Shown: positions 36,787-47,764, counted from the first letter of the stretch. The stretch: DNA of 64,000 nucleotides from Undibacterium pigrum (GCF_003201815.1 NZ_QJKB01000003.1:186001-250000); one strand, 5' to 3'. Notes: generated by a model not told the origin, from the sequence alone. Translations and numbers: made by a program.

Positions 36787-39700
36787 TTACACTATCACCG
36801 CCGCATCTTTACCCACAAACCCCATAATCGCCCCCAACAAATCATCCTCACGATAAGGCTTACCAAAGTACTCATTGACGCCGAGTTCTTTCGCATAGTT
36901 CCTATGCTTATCCGCGGTACGCGAAGTAATCATGATGATAGGAATATGGCTGGTACGTGAATCGCTGCGTACGTTGCGGGTCAGATCGAAGCCATCCATG
37001 CGTGGCATTTCGATATCGACCAGCATCACGTCTGGTGTTACTGACTGTAATTGTTCCAGCGCATCAATACCGTCTTTTGCCAAAATGACCTGGAAGCCTT
37101 CACGTGTCAGCAAACGCTGGGTTACACGACGAACCGTCAATGAGTCATCCACAACCATGACTGTATGCTGAGTACGCAGTCCCTGTACTGGCTGGGTCTT
37201 GGTTTCAGCGACTTCTGTTGAACTTTGCAGGTTGGCGACAGCGCCCATATCAGGCGTTGCCTCTGCACCCAGTTGCTGCAGGCGTGCATGTTCATGTTCC
37301 ATACGTTGTGCCAGTGGCACAGGATTCAGAATCAGAACGATTTCACCGGAACCGAGTACGGTCGCGCCAGCGATACCTGTCATACGTGCCAGTTGCGGGC
37401 CGATGTTTTTAACAACCACCTCGCGGTTACCCAGAACGTCATCGACGTGAATTGCAACACGCTCGCCACCACTCTTCATGATCAGCAGCGGGCTGTATTG
37501 TTGTGTCATCGGCGTGGCGTCGTCCTGACCCAGCATGGAGGACAGGTAGTACAAAGTCACGCGCTGACCTTGCCACATGACTGCGCCATCATTGTAGGCA
37601 TTGGCCAGGGCATTGGATTTCAGTTGCTGTACTTGCTCTACCAGAACGGAAGGTACGGCATAAGTACGGCCACCAGAGCTCAGCAATACTACCTGCGTCA
37701 CAGCCAGTGTCAACGGCAGGCGAATCGTGAATTCAGCGCCCTTGCCTTCGCTGGTCGTTACTTCAACACGGCCACCCAGGGACGCAGCTTCGGAACGGAC
37801 CACGTCCATACCGACGCCACGACCGGCAAGTTCGGTGATTTCTGTCGCTGTCGAGAAGCCAGGTTCGAAAATCATGTTGGCTGTTTCCAGCTCACCAGGA
37901 TTATCTTCATTGGTGATCAGGCCGACAGAAAGGGCTTTTTCGCGGATGCGGGTCAGGTTCAGGCCCTGGCCGTCATCGCTGAAGCGGATCACAACTTCAT
38001 TACCTTCCTGGCGGATTTCAATCAGCAATTCACCGGTTTCTTCTTTACCGTTGTTACGCCTTTGTGCACGGCTTTCGATACCGTGGACAATTGCGTTACG
38101 CAGCAAATGTTCGAAAGGACCGGCCATTTTTTCCAGAACGCCCCTATCCATCTCTACCGTTGCACCACGAATATCCAGATTCACGCGCTTGTCGACTTCT
38201 TTGGAAGTCTGACGGGTCACGCGATACAGACGCTCGGAAATGCTGGCGAAAGGAATCATACGTACGCGCATCAAATCCTGTTGCAGGTCACGTGTCAAAC
38301 GCGCTTGTACCAGCAAGTCATTCGATGCACCGTCGATAGTACGGGTCAGGTTGGTTTGCACGGTGGCCACGTCGCTGACGCTTTCGGCCATCATGCGCGT
38401 CAATTCTTGCAGACGGGTGAAGCGGTCAAACTCAAGCGGATCAAATTCACGGTCGCCAGAATGCGCCATACGTGAGGTGATCTGGGTTTCTGCCTGGATC
38501 TCAACTTCACGCAACTGATCGCGCAGACGGTTAACGTTTTCTGTCAACTCGCTGAGAGACGAGCGCAAGGTGCTGACTTCATTTTCCAGACGTGAACGCG
38601 AGATGGAAACTTCACCGGCCTGGTTAACCAGACGGTCAAGAATATCGGCACGCACACGCACCAGTGGAACCGGCGTATTTGCAGCAACAGGTGTGTTAAC
38701 TGGCGCAGCCACGGCAGTCGATGGAGTTGCACGTGTCATCAGTGGCACGACAGGCGTCAGGTTCACCAATTCATTGATGACAACTGGCGCATCTGTATTG
38801 CTGGCTGCCATTTGCTCCTGGAACTGATCCAGCTCTTGCGCTGTGGTCAGTGGTGCATCTACTTGTACAGGCGCTGCATAGGCTTCAGGATGCAGCAAGC
38901 GGTCAAACATGTGCATACTGTGATCGTGACGTGCCAGCAAGTCGTCAAGCAGGGAGGCGCGCACCGCGCTACCACCATGCATCAGACTTTCGATACGCGA
39001 TTCCATGTCATGGATGTGCTGACCCAGGCCCATGGCACCGGCCATACGCGCACTACCTTTGATGGTGTGCATGATACGGGCAATGGCTTGCGGTGCGGCC
39101 ATGTCGTCCGGCTTGTCCTGCCATGTACGCAGCAACTGACCAACCATAGGCAGCAAGTCATTGCCTTCTTCTATGAAGACAGGCAACAAGTCCATATCCA
39201 GATCATCGCGGATCTGCACAGTACCATCACTTGCTGGTGCCACGTATTCAGCTGCAGCTGGCTGAGTTGCCGCAACCACGACTTCTGGTTCTGGCTCAAC
39301 AAACTCCAGCACTACAGGTTCTGGTTCGGATACGGGTGCAACATCGGCTACAGGCTCAGGCTCAGATACCAGCTCAACTTCTGGCTCAGGCAATGCTGCA
39401 GGTTCTGCAGCAAGTTCTGCAGCAGGGTCCGCAACAACTGCGTCCAGCGGCACGATATCATCCAATGCATCCGTCATGATGCTACTCATGCGGTCAGCAA
39501 TGGTTTCAACCGGGGCTTCTGGTTCTGGTAAGGCTTCTGCGTGTATCGTCGTCAGCGTGGCGAGTTCAGGCAAGATTTCTGCACTGACGGTATCCACTGG
39601 TAAATCGGCGACCAGTTCCTCTTCGACAACAGGCAAGGCTTCCAGCACTTCTGCATGGTCCAGATTGAATTCTGGTTCAGGCGCCACTTCAGCCAGTACT

Positions 39701-42700
39701 GGCAAGTCTTCAAGTGGCAGTGCGGCAATTGCATCTATACCTGCATCCGCTGCCATAACAGGTTCGCTGTCTTCAATAACAGGCAAACTTGCTGGCAAAT
39801 CTGCGGCCAGTGTTTCTTCTGCCAGTGCATCGATATGCAGCAGGTCTTCAGACAAGGCAACAGGATCGAGCTTTTCATTGGTGGAAGTGATGAACTCTTC
39901 ATCAGCACCGGCATTGGAGCGCTCTATGACGACTTGCAACAAGTGTTCAAGCTGGCGAATTTCTTCTGGTGCAGGCGCTGCCATTTCTGACAAGGCAAAT
40001 TTTTGCAACATGCGCTTGGCCGAATCCAGCGAACGGTCGAGTACATCGAATTCTGTTTCCAACAAGCCAACAGGATGACGCTCCAGTCTTTGCAAGACAA
40101 ATTCCAGGCTATGCGCAAGTTCTTGCAGTGGCTTGAGACCAACTGTGGCAGAACTACCCGCCAGGGAATGGCTGGCGTGGATGGCATGGGTAGAAACATG
40201 GCGATCTGGCTCGTGTCTCCATTCCGCAAAATCCTGTACCAGGAAACGGACGATTTCATCTGTCTCTGCCATGTAGATGGAGTACAGAGGCAGGCTGATT
40301 TCTATATCACCAATGCGCTTGATATTGTCATCCACGCTAGGCGATGGAGTAGACAGATCAGGGAAGTCGATAATTTTTGCAGTGCTTGTCTCTGCGACCT
40401 CGTGTACTTTGGCAATCTCAAGCGGCAAGACGGCTTCAGGCTCTTCACTGATGGTCACAGGATTTTCAGCAGCAAGCTCAACGACGTCGGCAGTTTCTGC
40501 TGGCAATTCAGCCAGGATCAATTCTTCAGTTTGTTCAACAGGCAAGTCCAGCACCAGCTCAGGCTCCGCAACTGCCGCTACTGCGTCTGTCACTGCATCT
40601 GGCAGAGTTTCACTGATTGTTTCTGCTACTGCTGGCGCATCTTCCACTACCAGCGGTACTTCATGCACCAGCACTTCAGCTTCCTGGACAGGCATATCTT
40701 CCGCAGCCACGGCCACTTCAAGCGCACGCTCTGTGAGTTCTTCTGCCTCAAGAGGTGTATCCAGTGAGAACTCGGGCAAGCTTACCGCCGCATCTGCAAT
40801 AACTTCCAGCTCAGGTGCAGGGATATCTTCGACTACAGGTGCGACTGTCGCCGCTTCTGGCTCAGCCACCAGTTCTACTGGTGTAAAGTCAAACGCTTCG
40901 AATTCAACAGCAGCATGTTCAATAAGCGGTGCAGCTTCTTCAACAGCAGGAATAGCCAGCGCTTCGATTTCAACTTCGTCCGGCAAGGCTGCTGCCTGAA
41001 TTTCTTCAGTTGCAGGAGCAAGCTCTACTTCTGGCTCTGCGACTATTGTTGCGGGCGTATCTGGCAGTACTGCAATCTCAGCAGCTTCGGCAATCTCGGC
41101 AACTTCAGCAACCGCTGCGACCTCGACAACTTCAGGAATATCCTGATAATCGTGGCCAGCCTTGACACGCTCTGCAGCAGCAATAATGGCTTTACCAGTA
41201 CGTGGTGAGACACCGCTTTGTTTTAATTCTTCTACCCACTCAACCATTTCGCGTGCGGTACGGTCCAGCAGGGCATACAGGTTTTCATCACCGCTACGGG
41301 AGTCGGACAGCCACAGGTTCATGACCTGCTCTATGCTCCAGGCAGCTTCGCCGAACACCATCAGGCCAACCATGCGACCACTACCTTTAAGGGTATGGAA
41401 GGAACGACGCAAGCTGGTCAGGTATTCCTGGTTATTGGTGTCTTTCCTGGAGAGTGGCAAAGTAGTCTGGACATAGGCCAGCACTTCGTCCGCTTCCATG
41501 AGGAAGATTTCCAGCAGTTCCGCATCAATGGCATCATCACCTTCAGGAATATCTTGCGCCTGAGCTGGTGCTGCAACTGGTTCGGCGGCGGCTGTAACGA
41601 TATCCTGCAAGGCTTCGGAAGTACCTGACTGATCGGTTTTACCGAGCATATCTATGGCAGATTTGGCGCGATCTGAGGCTGCGGTGTCATCCAGCAAGAT
41701 AGCCACTGAACGCTCAGATTCCAGAGAACTCTTCAGTTGTGCCTGCAAGCCGATATCATGCGGCGCTTCAGCCAGAGAAGCGGCCAGACGGGCAGATTCT
41801 TGCTGTTGCTGTGCCAGTTCCTGCTCGGCAGTCTTCAGGACGGCGACCTTGGTTTCCTGGCCGTGTGCTTCGTCACCAGGCAAGAGGATGTCTGCACTAG
41901 GTAACAATTCCTTGCTTGCCTGTGCTTCCAGCAAGTTGGAACGGAACAGACCGGCTTCCTGATCAAAGCTGAATTTCTTTTTCGCTGTTTCAGGCTGAGA
42001 TTGCAAAGTCTCGATGAAGAAAGACAGAGCACCGATGTTTTGCGCGACATTTTCATGCGCAGCAGTCTGAGCTGACGGGTCAGCAGCATCTTCGGCAGAA
42101 AACTTGCCTATCATCTGGCGGGTATGCTCAACTGCCAGCACGGCGTCATCCTGATCCAGCATGGACAATGCGCCACCGATCTGATGCAAATTGCCATCGA
42201 TAGGCTTCAGGGTTTCTTTGTCAGCAGGAGTGCGGAAATATTCATCCAGCACTTTTTCTATATGACGCAAACTCGATTGCATTTCGCCTACCAGTACACC
42301 CATGGTCTGACGTTGCTGTGCTTCGCGGGAGATCTCACCCATCCAGCTTGCCTGGGTTTGTGGTGTTTCACCGGAAACGACCGACAATAAACGCGTGGTA
42401 ATTTCCTCTGCGCGCTCAGCAAAATTGCCGGGCAGACGTGTCACATGGTCAAGCGCATGCTCAACAAATAACAGGCTGGTCGCCAGTTCTATACCCAGTT
42501 TGCTACCGTCCGGCGAATGGGCGACATGACGGGCGATGCCGTTCAGTTCGCGCAACAATTTTGCCAGTGCTGGCGCATTCAGACCTGCGCCGGTATCGGC
42601 CAGGTCGGTCATTTTTTGCGAAAACTTTTCTGCCAGACCAGTTTCGCCATTGGCGATTCTGCCCCATAAATTCTTCACTGCAGATAATTGTTCTTTGGCA

Positions 42701-43665
42701 GCAGTCAGCGCACCGGCTGTAATCTGGCCATAATTCTTTTTGTCGTAATCAACAGGCACCTTGTCATCAAGCTGATAAGCCTTGCGCACCCGTGTGACGA
42801 ATGGAGAAGGCGATTCAACCTGGGCCAGGAAAAACAGGGCATCGCGCAACAGACGCTCAGGGATGGTGCTGACACCCTCTACCAGACGACGAATTTGCAG
42901 ATTGATGCGGCCAAAAATTTGTTTGACATATTGCTGGTTGTCGATGGCACCATGGCCTACCGCTTCGACAAAAGCGCGCATGACTACCCAGAAAGCCTTG
43001 GCCTGGGAATTGGTCTGACCGTTTTCTATTTCAGCGATCAGGTCATGCATGGACTGGGTAGCCAGTTTTTGCTGATCTTTGTCCTTGCTGGTCAATACTG
43101 TCAGCAAGAGTTTTTCAAAACGTTGACGCAAACCGGTATAGCTGACAGCCACAGCTTTGCTGCTGACAGCCAGTTCAGGTATTTGCTCCTTGGCTGACAA
43201 GGAAGGGAAAAACAAATCTGCTGGATGGATACGTTCTGCACCCTTGAGTTCCAGCAAAGCACGGTAATACGGGAACAGGCGTACTGGCTGATGCGGCGAG
43301 CCGGACAGCAAGTCTTCCAGATAGCGCAAGACTGCATGGAAGGCATCGACGATGACTTCCACATTGGCTTGCGTCATTTCAAGCTGGTTGCTTTGCAGAC
43401 GTTCAAGTAATTCTTCTATGGTTTCTGTGACGATGGATACACCATCGATATCAACGATCTGCAAGGCACCATGAGCCTGGTGCAGATAGCTTTTTGCATG
43501 CAATAAAGTGGTGGGACGGGTTTCAGTGTCTTGGGCAAGTGCGTCAGTCAGCATTTTGCCGGCGTTCGTGATTGCTTCCCGCACTTCTCCCATCACCCAG
43601 GATAGCGGCCCGATGTCGAACTGCTCCTGTGGAAGATCTGGCGATTTTGAAAAATCGGATGTCAT
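36787..43665 (-). CDS. chpA: Giant hybrid chemotaxis kinase ChpA/PilL of the type IV pilus system
   Basis: A 2292-residue CheA-like kinase, the central kinase of the Pil-Chp pathway that controls twitching. Phosphotransfer-type segments are seen around H65 (HQAHGAL), H757 (SFHTLKGSGRM), H1166 (SHSLAGSSATV, lacking the usual Lys) and H1533 (MHTIKGSARMAG). Two long Ala/Glu/Val/Pro-rich linkers occupy about 840-1120 and 1280-1510. The dimerisation and ATPase domains follow (N-box HLLRNAIVHGIES near 1855; FSDDGQGLN and GRGVGMDVV), then a CheW-like domain (about 2000-2130) and a C-terminal receiver with D2217 in MLVDIEMPRMDG. It is the last gene of the operon, 261 bases after pilJ. Confidence 0.95.
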   Translation of the reverse strand: MTSDFSKSPDLPQEQFDIGPLSWVMGEVREAITNAGKMLTDALAQDTETRPTTLLHAKSYLHQAHGALQIVDIDGVSIVTETIEELLERLQSNQLEMTQANVEVIVDAFHAVLRYLEDLLSGSPHQPVRLFPYYRALLELKGAERIHPADLFFPSLSAKEQIPELAVSSKAVAVSYTGLRQRFEKLLLTVLTSKDKDQQKLATQSMHDLIAEIENGQTNSQAKAFWVVMRAFVEAVGHGAIDNQQYVKQIFGRINLQIRRLVEGVSTIPERLLRDALFFLAQVESPSPFVTRVRKAYQLDDKVPVDYDKKNYGQITAGALTAAKEQLSAVKNLWGRIANGETGLAEKFSQKMTDLADTGAGLNAPALAKLLRELNGIARHVAHSPDGSKLGIELATSLLFVEHALDHVTRLPGNFAERAEEITTRLLSVVSGETPQTQASWMGEISREAQQRQTMGVLVGEMQSSLRHIEKVLDEYFRTPADKETLKPIDGNLHQIGGALSMLDQDDAVLAVEHTRQMIGKFSAEDAADPSAQTAAHENVAQNIGALSFFIETLQSQPETAKKKFSFDQEAGLFRSNLLEAQASKELLPSADILLPGDEAHGQETKVAVLKTAEQELAQQQQESARLAASLAEAPHDIGLQAQLKSSLESERSVAILLDDTAASDRAKSAIDMLGKTDQSGTSEALQDIVTAAAEPVAAPAQAQDIPEGDDAIDAELLEIFLMEADEVLAYVQTTLPLSRKDTNNQEYLTSLRRSFHTLKGSGRMVGLMVFGEAAWSIEQVMNLWLSDSRSGDENLYALLDRTAREMVEWVEELKQSGVSPRTGKAIIAAAERVKAGHDYQDIPEVVEVAAVAEVAEIAEAAEIAVLPDTPATIVAEPEVELAPATEEIQAAALPDEVEIEALAIPAVEEAAPLIEHAAVEFEAFDFTPVELVAEPEAATVAPVVEDIPAPELEVIADAAVSLPEFSLDTPLEAEELTERALEVAVAAEDMPVQEAEVLVHEVPLVVEDAPAVAETISETLPDAVTDAVAAVAEPELVLDLPVEQTEELILAELPAETADVVELAAENPVTISEEPEAVLPLEIAKVHEVAETSTAKIIDFPDLSTPSPSVDDNIKRIGDIEISLPLYSIYMAETDEIVRFLVQDFAEWRHEPDRHVSTHAIHASHSLAGSSATVGLKPLQELAHSLEFVLQRLERHPVGLLETEFDVLDRSLDSAKRMLQKFALSEMAAPAPEEIRQLEHLLQVVIERSNAGADEEFITSTNEKLDPVALSEDLLHIDALAEETLAADLPASLPVIEDSEPVMAADAGIDAIAALPLEDLPVLAEVAPEPEFNLDHAEVLEALPVVEEELVADLPVDTVSAEILPELATLTTIHAEALPEPEAPVETIADRMSSIMTDALDDIVPLDAVVADPAAELAAEPAALPEPEVELVSEPEPVADVAPVSEPEPVVLEFVEPEPEVVVAATQPAAAEYVAPASDGTVQIRDDLDMDLLPVFIEEGNDLLPMVGQLLRTWQDKPDDMAAPQAIARIMHTIKGSARMAGAMGLGQHIHDMESRIESLMHGGSAVRASLLDDLLARHDHSMHMFDRLLHPEAYAAPVQVDAPLTTAQELDQFQEQMAASNTDAPVVINELVNLTPVVPLMTRATPSTAVAAPVNTPVAANTPVPLVRVRADILDRLVNQAGEVSISRSRLENEVSTLRSSLSELTENVNRLRDQLREVEIQAETQITSRMAHSGDREFDPLEFDRFTRLQELTRMMAESVSDVATVQTNLTRTIDGASNDLLVQARLTRDLQQDLMRVRMIPFASISERLYRVTRQTSKEVDKRVNLDIRGATVEMDRGVLEKMAGPFEHLLRNAIVHGIESRAQRRNNGKEETGELLIEIRQEGNEVVIRFSDDGQGLNLTRIREKALSVGLITNEDNPGELETANMIFEPGFSTATEITELAGRGVGMDVVRSEAASLGGRVEVTTSEGKGAEFTIRLPLTLAVTQVVLLSSGGRTYAVPSVLVEQVQQLKSNALANAYNDGAVMWQGQRVTLYYLSSMLGQDDATPMTQQYSPLLIMKSGGERVAIHVDDVLGNREVVVKNIGPQLARMTGIAGATVLGSGEIVLILNPVPLAQRMEHEHARLQQLGAEATPDMGAVANLQSSTEVAETKTQPVQGLRTQHTVMVVDDSLTVRRVTQRLLTREGFQVILAKDGIDALEQLQSVTPDVMLVDIEMPRMDGFDLTRNVRSDSRTSHIPIIMITSRTADKHRNYAKELGVNEYFGKPYREDDLLGAIMGFVGKDAAVIV

Positions 43666-43808
43666 GCGTACTCCGCAAACTCAAGGGCAATGGACCGCAG
43701 CCCATTGCCGTGCAAATATGATAGGGTTGCAGCTAGTGGACTGTAACAGTGAAAACGTGAGTCAATGACATTTGCCCGGCGAACCAGGGCAAGGCCAGAC
43801 TTCCAACT

Positions 43809-43840
43809 ATACTCAGCGATAGCCAGGCTATCGCGAGTAT
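43809..43840 (-). repeat. 32-base palindrome between pilJ and chpA
   Basis: The core GCGATAGCC-A-GGCTATCGC is a perfect 9-base inverted repeat, extended by ATACTC/GAGTAT with a single unpaired base. It has no T run after it on either strand, so it is not a normal terminator. It lies in the middle of the unusually long 261-base spacer. Confidence 0.75.
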
Positions 43841-43926
43841 GTGCAACACCTGCCTGGTCGGCGCGCACATGGCAGACACTTCGTTTTTCACTTTTAAGGT
43901 CCACTCTCACAACCGGGGCGTGAAAA

Positions 43927-46266
43927 TCAGGCGGCAACCCGGAACCGTGACACAGAGTTCTTGAGTTCTTCCGCAAGCATGGACAATTCTTTAATGGAAA
44001 CCGCAGTTTGCTGCGTACCATGCTGCGTTTGCTCGGTGATGGTCAAAATGTGCTGAATATTTTGTGCAACGCCGTTAGCTGAGGTAGCTTGTTGTTCCGT
44101 CGCCAGCGAGATACCTTGAATCAGTTCCGCGAGACGGTTGGAAACGCTACGGATTTCAGACAGCGCCGTACCGGCCGCATCTGACAGTTTTGCTCCCTCA
44201 ACCACACCCTGAGTGGATTTTTCCATCGCGGCAACCGCGTCATGGGTATCCGTTTGAATCGTACGAACCAGCGCACCAATCTGCTTGGTCGCTTCAGCTG
44301 AACGTTCCGCCAGACGCTGAACCTCTTCCGCAACCACCGAGAAACCTCGACCTGCTTCACCCGCAGACGCCGCCTGAATCGCCGCATTCAGCGCCAGTAC
44401 GTTGGTTTGTTCGGTAATGTCGGAAATCAGTTCAGTGATCTCACCAATCTCTTGTGAAGACTCACCCAGACGTTTAATACGTTTGGAGGTTTCCTGGATT
44501 TGTTCGCGAATCTCGTTCATACCCTTGATGGCGTTTTCCACCGCATGGGCACCTTGCTCCGCCGCAGCAACCGACTGACGCGCAACCTCGGCTGATTCAT
44601 TCGCAGAACGGGAAACGTCAGTAATTTCAGCCGCCATCGTCAGAACCACCTGACCAGCATCAGAAATCTCGCGGGACTGTTGCTCAGACGCCGTCAACAA
44701 GTCACTGGAAATATTCTGCGCTTGTGTAGACGCTGAAGTAACCTGTTCTGCAGTTGCAGTAACACGACCTACCAGACCACGCAACTCTTCCACCGTGTAG
44801 TTAACCGAGTCGGCAATCGCGCCCGTGATATCTTCAGAAACCGTTGCTTGCACTGTCAAGTCACCGTCAGCAACCTCTTGCAATTCATTCATCAGTCGCA
44901 AAATCGCAGCCTGATTCTGATCATTAGCGGCTTTCGCTTCTTCTTCCTGTTTCTGCGCTTGCATCATTTGTGCCGCAGCTTCAAGACGACGATCATTCGC
45001 TTCCCTGGCGCGGTTACGGCTTTCCTGCAACTGGACGAAACCGATACCAACCGCAGCAAGCAGAGCGAAGAAGGCGGAACCCAACATCAACAGGAAGTAG
45101 ATACTGGTACCATCCTGTTCTGTCGTATATGTTTTCTGCAATTTGGACAGTTTGATTTTGAGATCTTCGTTCTCATTAAACACCAGCTGTTCGGATTGTT
45201 TTGCAGCAATAAAGTTTTGCAAGTTACCCAGAATGCTGGAAACCCATACCTGATATTCAGAGAAGGTTTTTTGCAGTTCAGTGAGTTTGTCGCGCGTATC
45301 TGCATCCTTGGTGGCAGTCAGACGCAATACGTCACTACCTTTCAGGAAGCCATCAACCAGATCACGGAAAGTATTGGTATCTTTACCCAGCAAGAATGCC
45401 GTTTCAGGATTAACACCCTCGGAAGTCAGGAATTCATTCGCACTACGACCCAGACGCTGGGTCAACATGACCAGCTGACCGGCAGCATTAATTTCGCGTG
45501 CAGATCCGCCGCCCTGTACTTTCAGGGTAGAAATCTGTTCCGTCAATTCCAGCAGAATTGGGGACAGGGCATTCATTTTTTGCAGCGTCTGACCGAAACC
45601 TGTCAATTCTTTCTGACGGTTCAAAATCGTTTCAGCGGCCTTGTTCGAGTTACTCCAGGCTTTTTGCGCCTCTTTGACAGCAGGCTCAAGTGCAGAATCA
45701 GCACGTTTGACTGAACGTCCTTGATAGTTACCGCCATTCAACAGCAAATTCAAGTCAGTGTTCATTTCAGAACGGCTGTCCTTGAGCTGTTTAAACGCTT
45801 CAACGTTACCCTGAATCGCATTTGGAGCAGCTTTACCGATACGCTGCGAGTGCATCAGCGCCTCACCGGCGATCTGTGCCTGTGTAGACAGCAGTGTCGA
45901 ATGTTCGGAATTCAGATACACCGAAGCACCACCCAGCAGCAGGAAGAATGCCATCGTGCCGAGCAAGAAGTTGGTTTGACGACGAACCGACATGCCACCA
46001 ATGATGGGCAGGCGCATGCCTGTACCCTTCTCCAGTGCATCACCAATAAAGGTGGCATCACCGTAAGCATCAAGCTTGGGCACAGCAGATTCTGCCGCGA
46101 CAGGCGTGCTGACTACTTCCTGCGCTGCAGGTGTAACCATTTTTACATTGTTTGCTTCTTCAATTTCAATCGAATCAGCATTCCCGAACGACCTTGCCGC
46201 AACTTCTGCTCCGTCAATTTCCGGATCTTCTTTATCTTTGGACAAGAACGGTAGATTAAATGCCAT
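43927..46266 (-). CDS. pilJ: Type IV pilus methyl-accepting chemoreceptor PilJ
   Basis: The receptor of the Pil-Chp system, 779 residues. A cytoplasmic N-terminal extension of about 95 residues precedes membrane helix 1 (about 99-117). The periplasmic part (118-388) has two PilJ-type four-helix modules, for example [20 protein letters not shown] and [18 protein letters not shown]. Helix 2 is at about 389-411, then a HAMP domain. The signalling tip is [20 protein letters not shown] and [20 protein letters not shown]. It ends FRVAA without a CheR-tethering pentapeptide. The N-terminal extension is longer than in Pseudomonas PilJ, judged from memory. Confidence 0.95.
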   Translation of the reverse strand: MAFNLPFLSKDKEDPEIDGAEVAARSFGNADSIEIEEANNVKMVTPAAQEVVSTPVAAESAVPKLDAYGDATFIGDALEKGTGMRLPIIGGMSVRRQTNFLLGTMAFFLLLGGASVYLNSEHSTLLSTQAQIAGEALMHSQRIGKAAPNAIQGNVEAFKQLKDSRSEMNTDLNLLLNGGNYQGRSVKRADSALEPAVKEAQKAWSNSNKAAETILNRQKELTGFGQTLQKMNALSPILLELTEQISTLKVQGGGSAREINAAGQLVMLTQRLGRSANEFLTSEGVNPETAFLLGKDTNTFRDLVDGFLKGSDVLRLTATKDADTRDKLTELQKTFSEYQVWVSSILGNLQNFIAAKQSEQLVFNENEDLKIKLSKLQKTYTTEQDGTSIYFLLMLGSAFFALLAAVGIGFVQLQESRNRAREANDRRLEAAAQMMQAQKQEEEAKAANDQNQAAILRLMNELQEVADGDLTVQATVSEDITGAIADSVNYTVEELRGLVGRVTATAEQVTSASTQAQNISSDLLTASEQQSREISDAGQVVLTMAAEITDVSRSANESAEVARQSVAAAEQGAHAVENAIKGMNEIREQIQETSKRIKRLGESSQEIGEITELISDITEQTNVLALNAAIQAASAGEAGRGFSVVAEEVQRLAERSAEATKQIGALVRTIQTDTHDAVAAMEKSTQGVVEGAKLSDAAGTALSEIRSVSNRLAELIQGISLATEQQATSANGVAQNIQHILTITEQTQHGTQQTAVSIKELSMLAEELKNSVSRFRVAA

Positions 46267-46324
46267 TACTAAGTCTCCTAAACGATTGAAAAGCTGTCAG
46301 TTTTGCTAGTATGCACATACTGAC

Positions 46325-46909
46325 TTAAATACCTATTTGCAAAAAATCCTGGTCCTGCACCAGCGTGGCCAGACTAAGTTCAAACCAGATGTTGCCATCT
46401 TTATCCCTGTACTTCTTCTTCAACCAGGGCTTGTTTTCAAGCTGATTGTCGTCAAAGGGGATTTCTTCCATTTCTGAAACCGTACGCAAACCCAGAACCT
46501 GGGATACCAGCAAGCCACTGTTGAATGCCATGCCGGGTGCGAAAGCAACAATCCGGCATTGTGTATCTTGCTTGGTGCTATCCAAACCCTGGAAGCGCGG
46601 CAAATCGACGACACCCGTCAAATTGCCGCGAATATTGGACAAGCCTATGTACCAGTCGCGCGTCAAAGGCACTCTGGTCAGGGTGCCCGCAGTGACGATT
46701 TCTCCGGATTCACGCAAATCCAGGAGATAACGTCCCTGTCCTATCATAATGCCGAGCTGGCTAAGTTTCGTATAGCCACCACGCTGGGCAGCCTGCATGC
46801 GCTCAACCAGCTGCGCCTGAAATTCACGCAAACGGGTACGACGCACACCCTTTTCAGGTTTGACAACTTCCAGATTTGCTGCAGCAGTTTCACGCACAGT
46901 CTGATTCAT
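46325..46909 (-). CDS. pilI: CheW-like adaptor PilI
   Basis: A 194-residue CheW-domain protein linking receptor PilJ to kinase ChpA. After a polar N-terminus the beta-barrel domain shows GIMIGQGRYLLDLRESGEIV, RDWYIGLSNIRGNLTGVVDL (the CheW core), and VSQVLGLRTVSEMEEIPF. It is 57 bases after pilH and 58 before pilJ, the standard pilG-H-I-J order. Confidence 0.93.
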   Translation of the reverse strand: MNQTVRETAAANLEVVKPEKGVRRTRLREFQAQLVERMQAAQRGGYTKLSQLGIMIGQGRYLLDLRESGEIVTAGTLTRVPLTRDWYIGLSNIRGNLTGVVDLPRFQGLDSTKQDTQCRIVAFAPGMAFNSGLLVSQVLGLRTVSEMEEIPFDDNQLENKPWLKKKYRDKDGNIWFELSLATLVQDQDFLQIGI

Positions 46910-46966
46910 GAGGCAATCCGCAGATATCTTATTATTGATACAAGAATGAAAACTTGTCTGGATGGA

Positions 46967-47332
46967 TTAACCAAGAGCAGAAATTTTCGCCAGCAACTCT
47001 GCCGGATCTATCGGCTTGACCAGATAATCACGGGCACCCTGACGCAAACCCCAGATACGATCAGTTTCCTGATTTTTGCTGGTGCAGATAATCACTGGCA
47101 CGTCCTGGGTATCCGGATCCCTGGCAATTGCGCGAGTGATCTGAAAACCATTTTGCCCTGGCATAACCACGTCCATCAAAATTAATTGTGGTTTGTCAGC
47201 CTTGATTTTTGTCAGTGCTTCCTCACCGTTTTCAGCTGTTGATACTGAAAAACCATTTTTCACCAATACATCGGTCAGGAAATAGCGTTCTGTTGGAGAA
47301 TCGTCTACTACCAGAATTTTTTGAATGGCCAT
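46967..47332 (-). CDS. pilH: Twitching motility response regulator PilH
   Basis: A 121-residue CheY-like receiver. Acidic pocket in ILVVDDSPTERYFL, phosphorylated Asp in LILMDVVMPGQNG, Thr/Ser in VIICTSKNQETD, Lys in YLVKPIDPAEL. In Pseudomonas PilH acts on the retraction side of type IV pilus dynamics and as a phosphate sink. It is the second gene of the operon, 39 bases after pilG. Confidence 0.93.
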   Translation of the reverse strand: MAIQKILVVDDSPTERYFLTDVLVKNGFSVSTAENGEEALTKIKADKPQLILMDVVMPGQNGFQITRAIARDPDTQDVPVIICTSKNQETDRIWGLRQGARDYLVKPIDPAELLAKISALG

Positions 47333-47371
47333 CTTGTTTTACCTCACATTAACTAACTTAACTATATAAAC

Positions 47372-47764
47372 CTAGGTCGCCGAAGTGTAATTTTTTACAG
47401 TTTTCAGCAGACTATCCTTTGTAAAAGGTTTGGTCAGATACTCATCAGAGCCGACCATTGCACCACGGGCGCGGTCAAATAAACCGTCCTTAGAAGACAA
47501 CATGATTACCGGTGTATCCCGGAATTTCGCGCTTTTCTTGATCAGAGCGCAAGTCTGATATCCATCCAGTCTGGGCATGAGGATATCGCAAAAAATCAGG
47601 TCTGGATGAGAATCGTTAATCTTGGCAAGCGCATCAAAGCCATCTTCTGCCAATACTATCTTGTATCCGGCCTGACCAAGAAAAATCTCGGCAGAACGGC
47701 GTATGGTGCTGCTATCGTCAATCACCATGATTTTCAAGTTCTCGTTGCCTGTCAACGTTGACAT
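47372..47764 (-). CDS. pilG: Twitching motility response regulator PilG
   Basis: A 130-residue receiver-only protein, first gene of the Pil-Chp operon. It has IMVIDDSSTIRRSAEIFLGQ, the phosphorylated Asp in LIFCDILMPRLDGYQTC, Ser in VIMLSSKDGLFDRARG, and Lys in EYLTKPFTKDSL. In Pseudomonas PilG promotes pilus extension and cyclic AMP signalling. The 116 bases upstream contain a small palindrome (GTTACA/TGTAAC) but no clear promoter. It is in the same orientation as the rubredoxin gene, which lies upstream. Confidence 0.93.
   Translation of the reverse strand: MSTLTGNENLKIMVIDDSSTIRRSAEIFLGQAGYKIVLAEDGFDALAKINDSHPDLIFCDILMPRLDGYQTCALIKKSAKFRDTPVIMLSSKDGLFDRARGAMVGSDEYLTKPFTKDSLLKTVKNYTSAT

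Noticed and set aside
37225-38475. Long open frames opposite chpA, pilJ and nrdA on the plus strand
   Set aside because: All lie within well-supported genes and give no recognisable protein.
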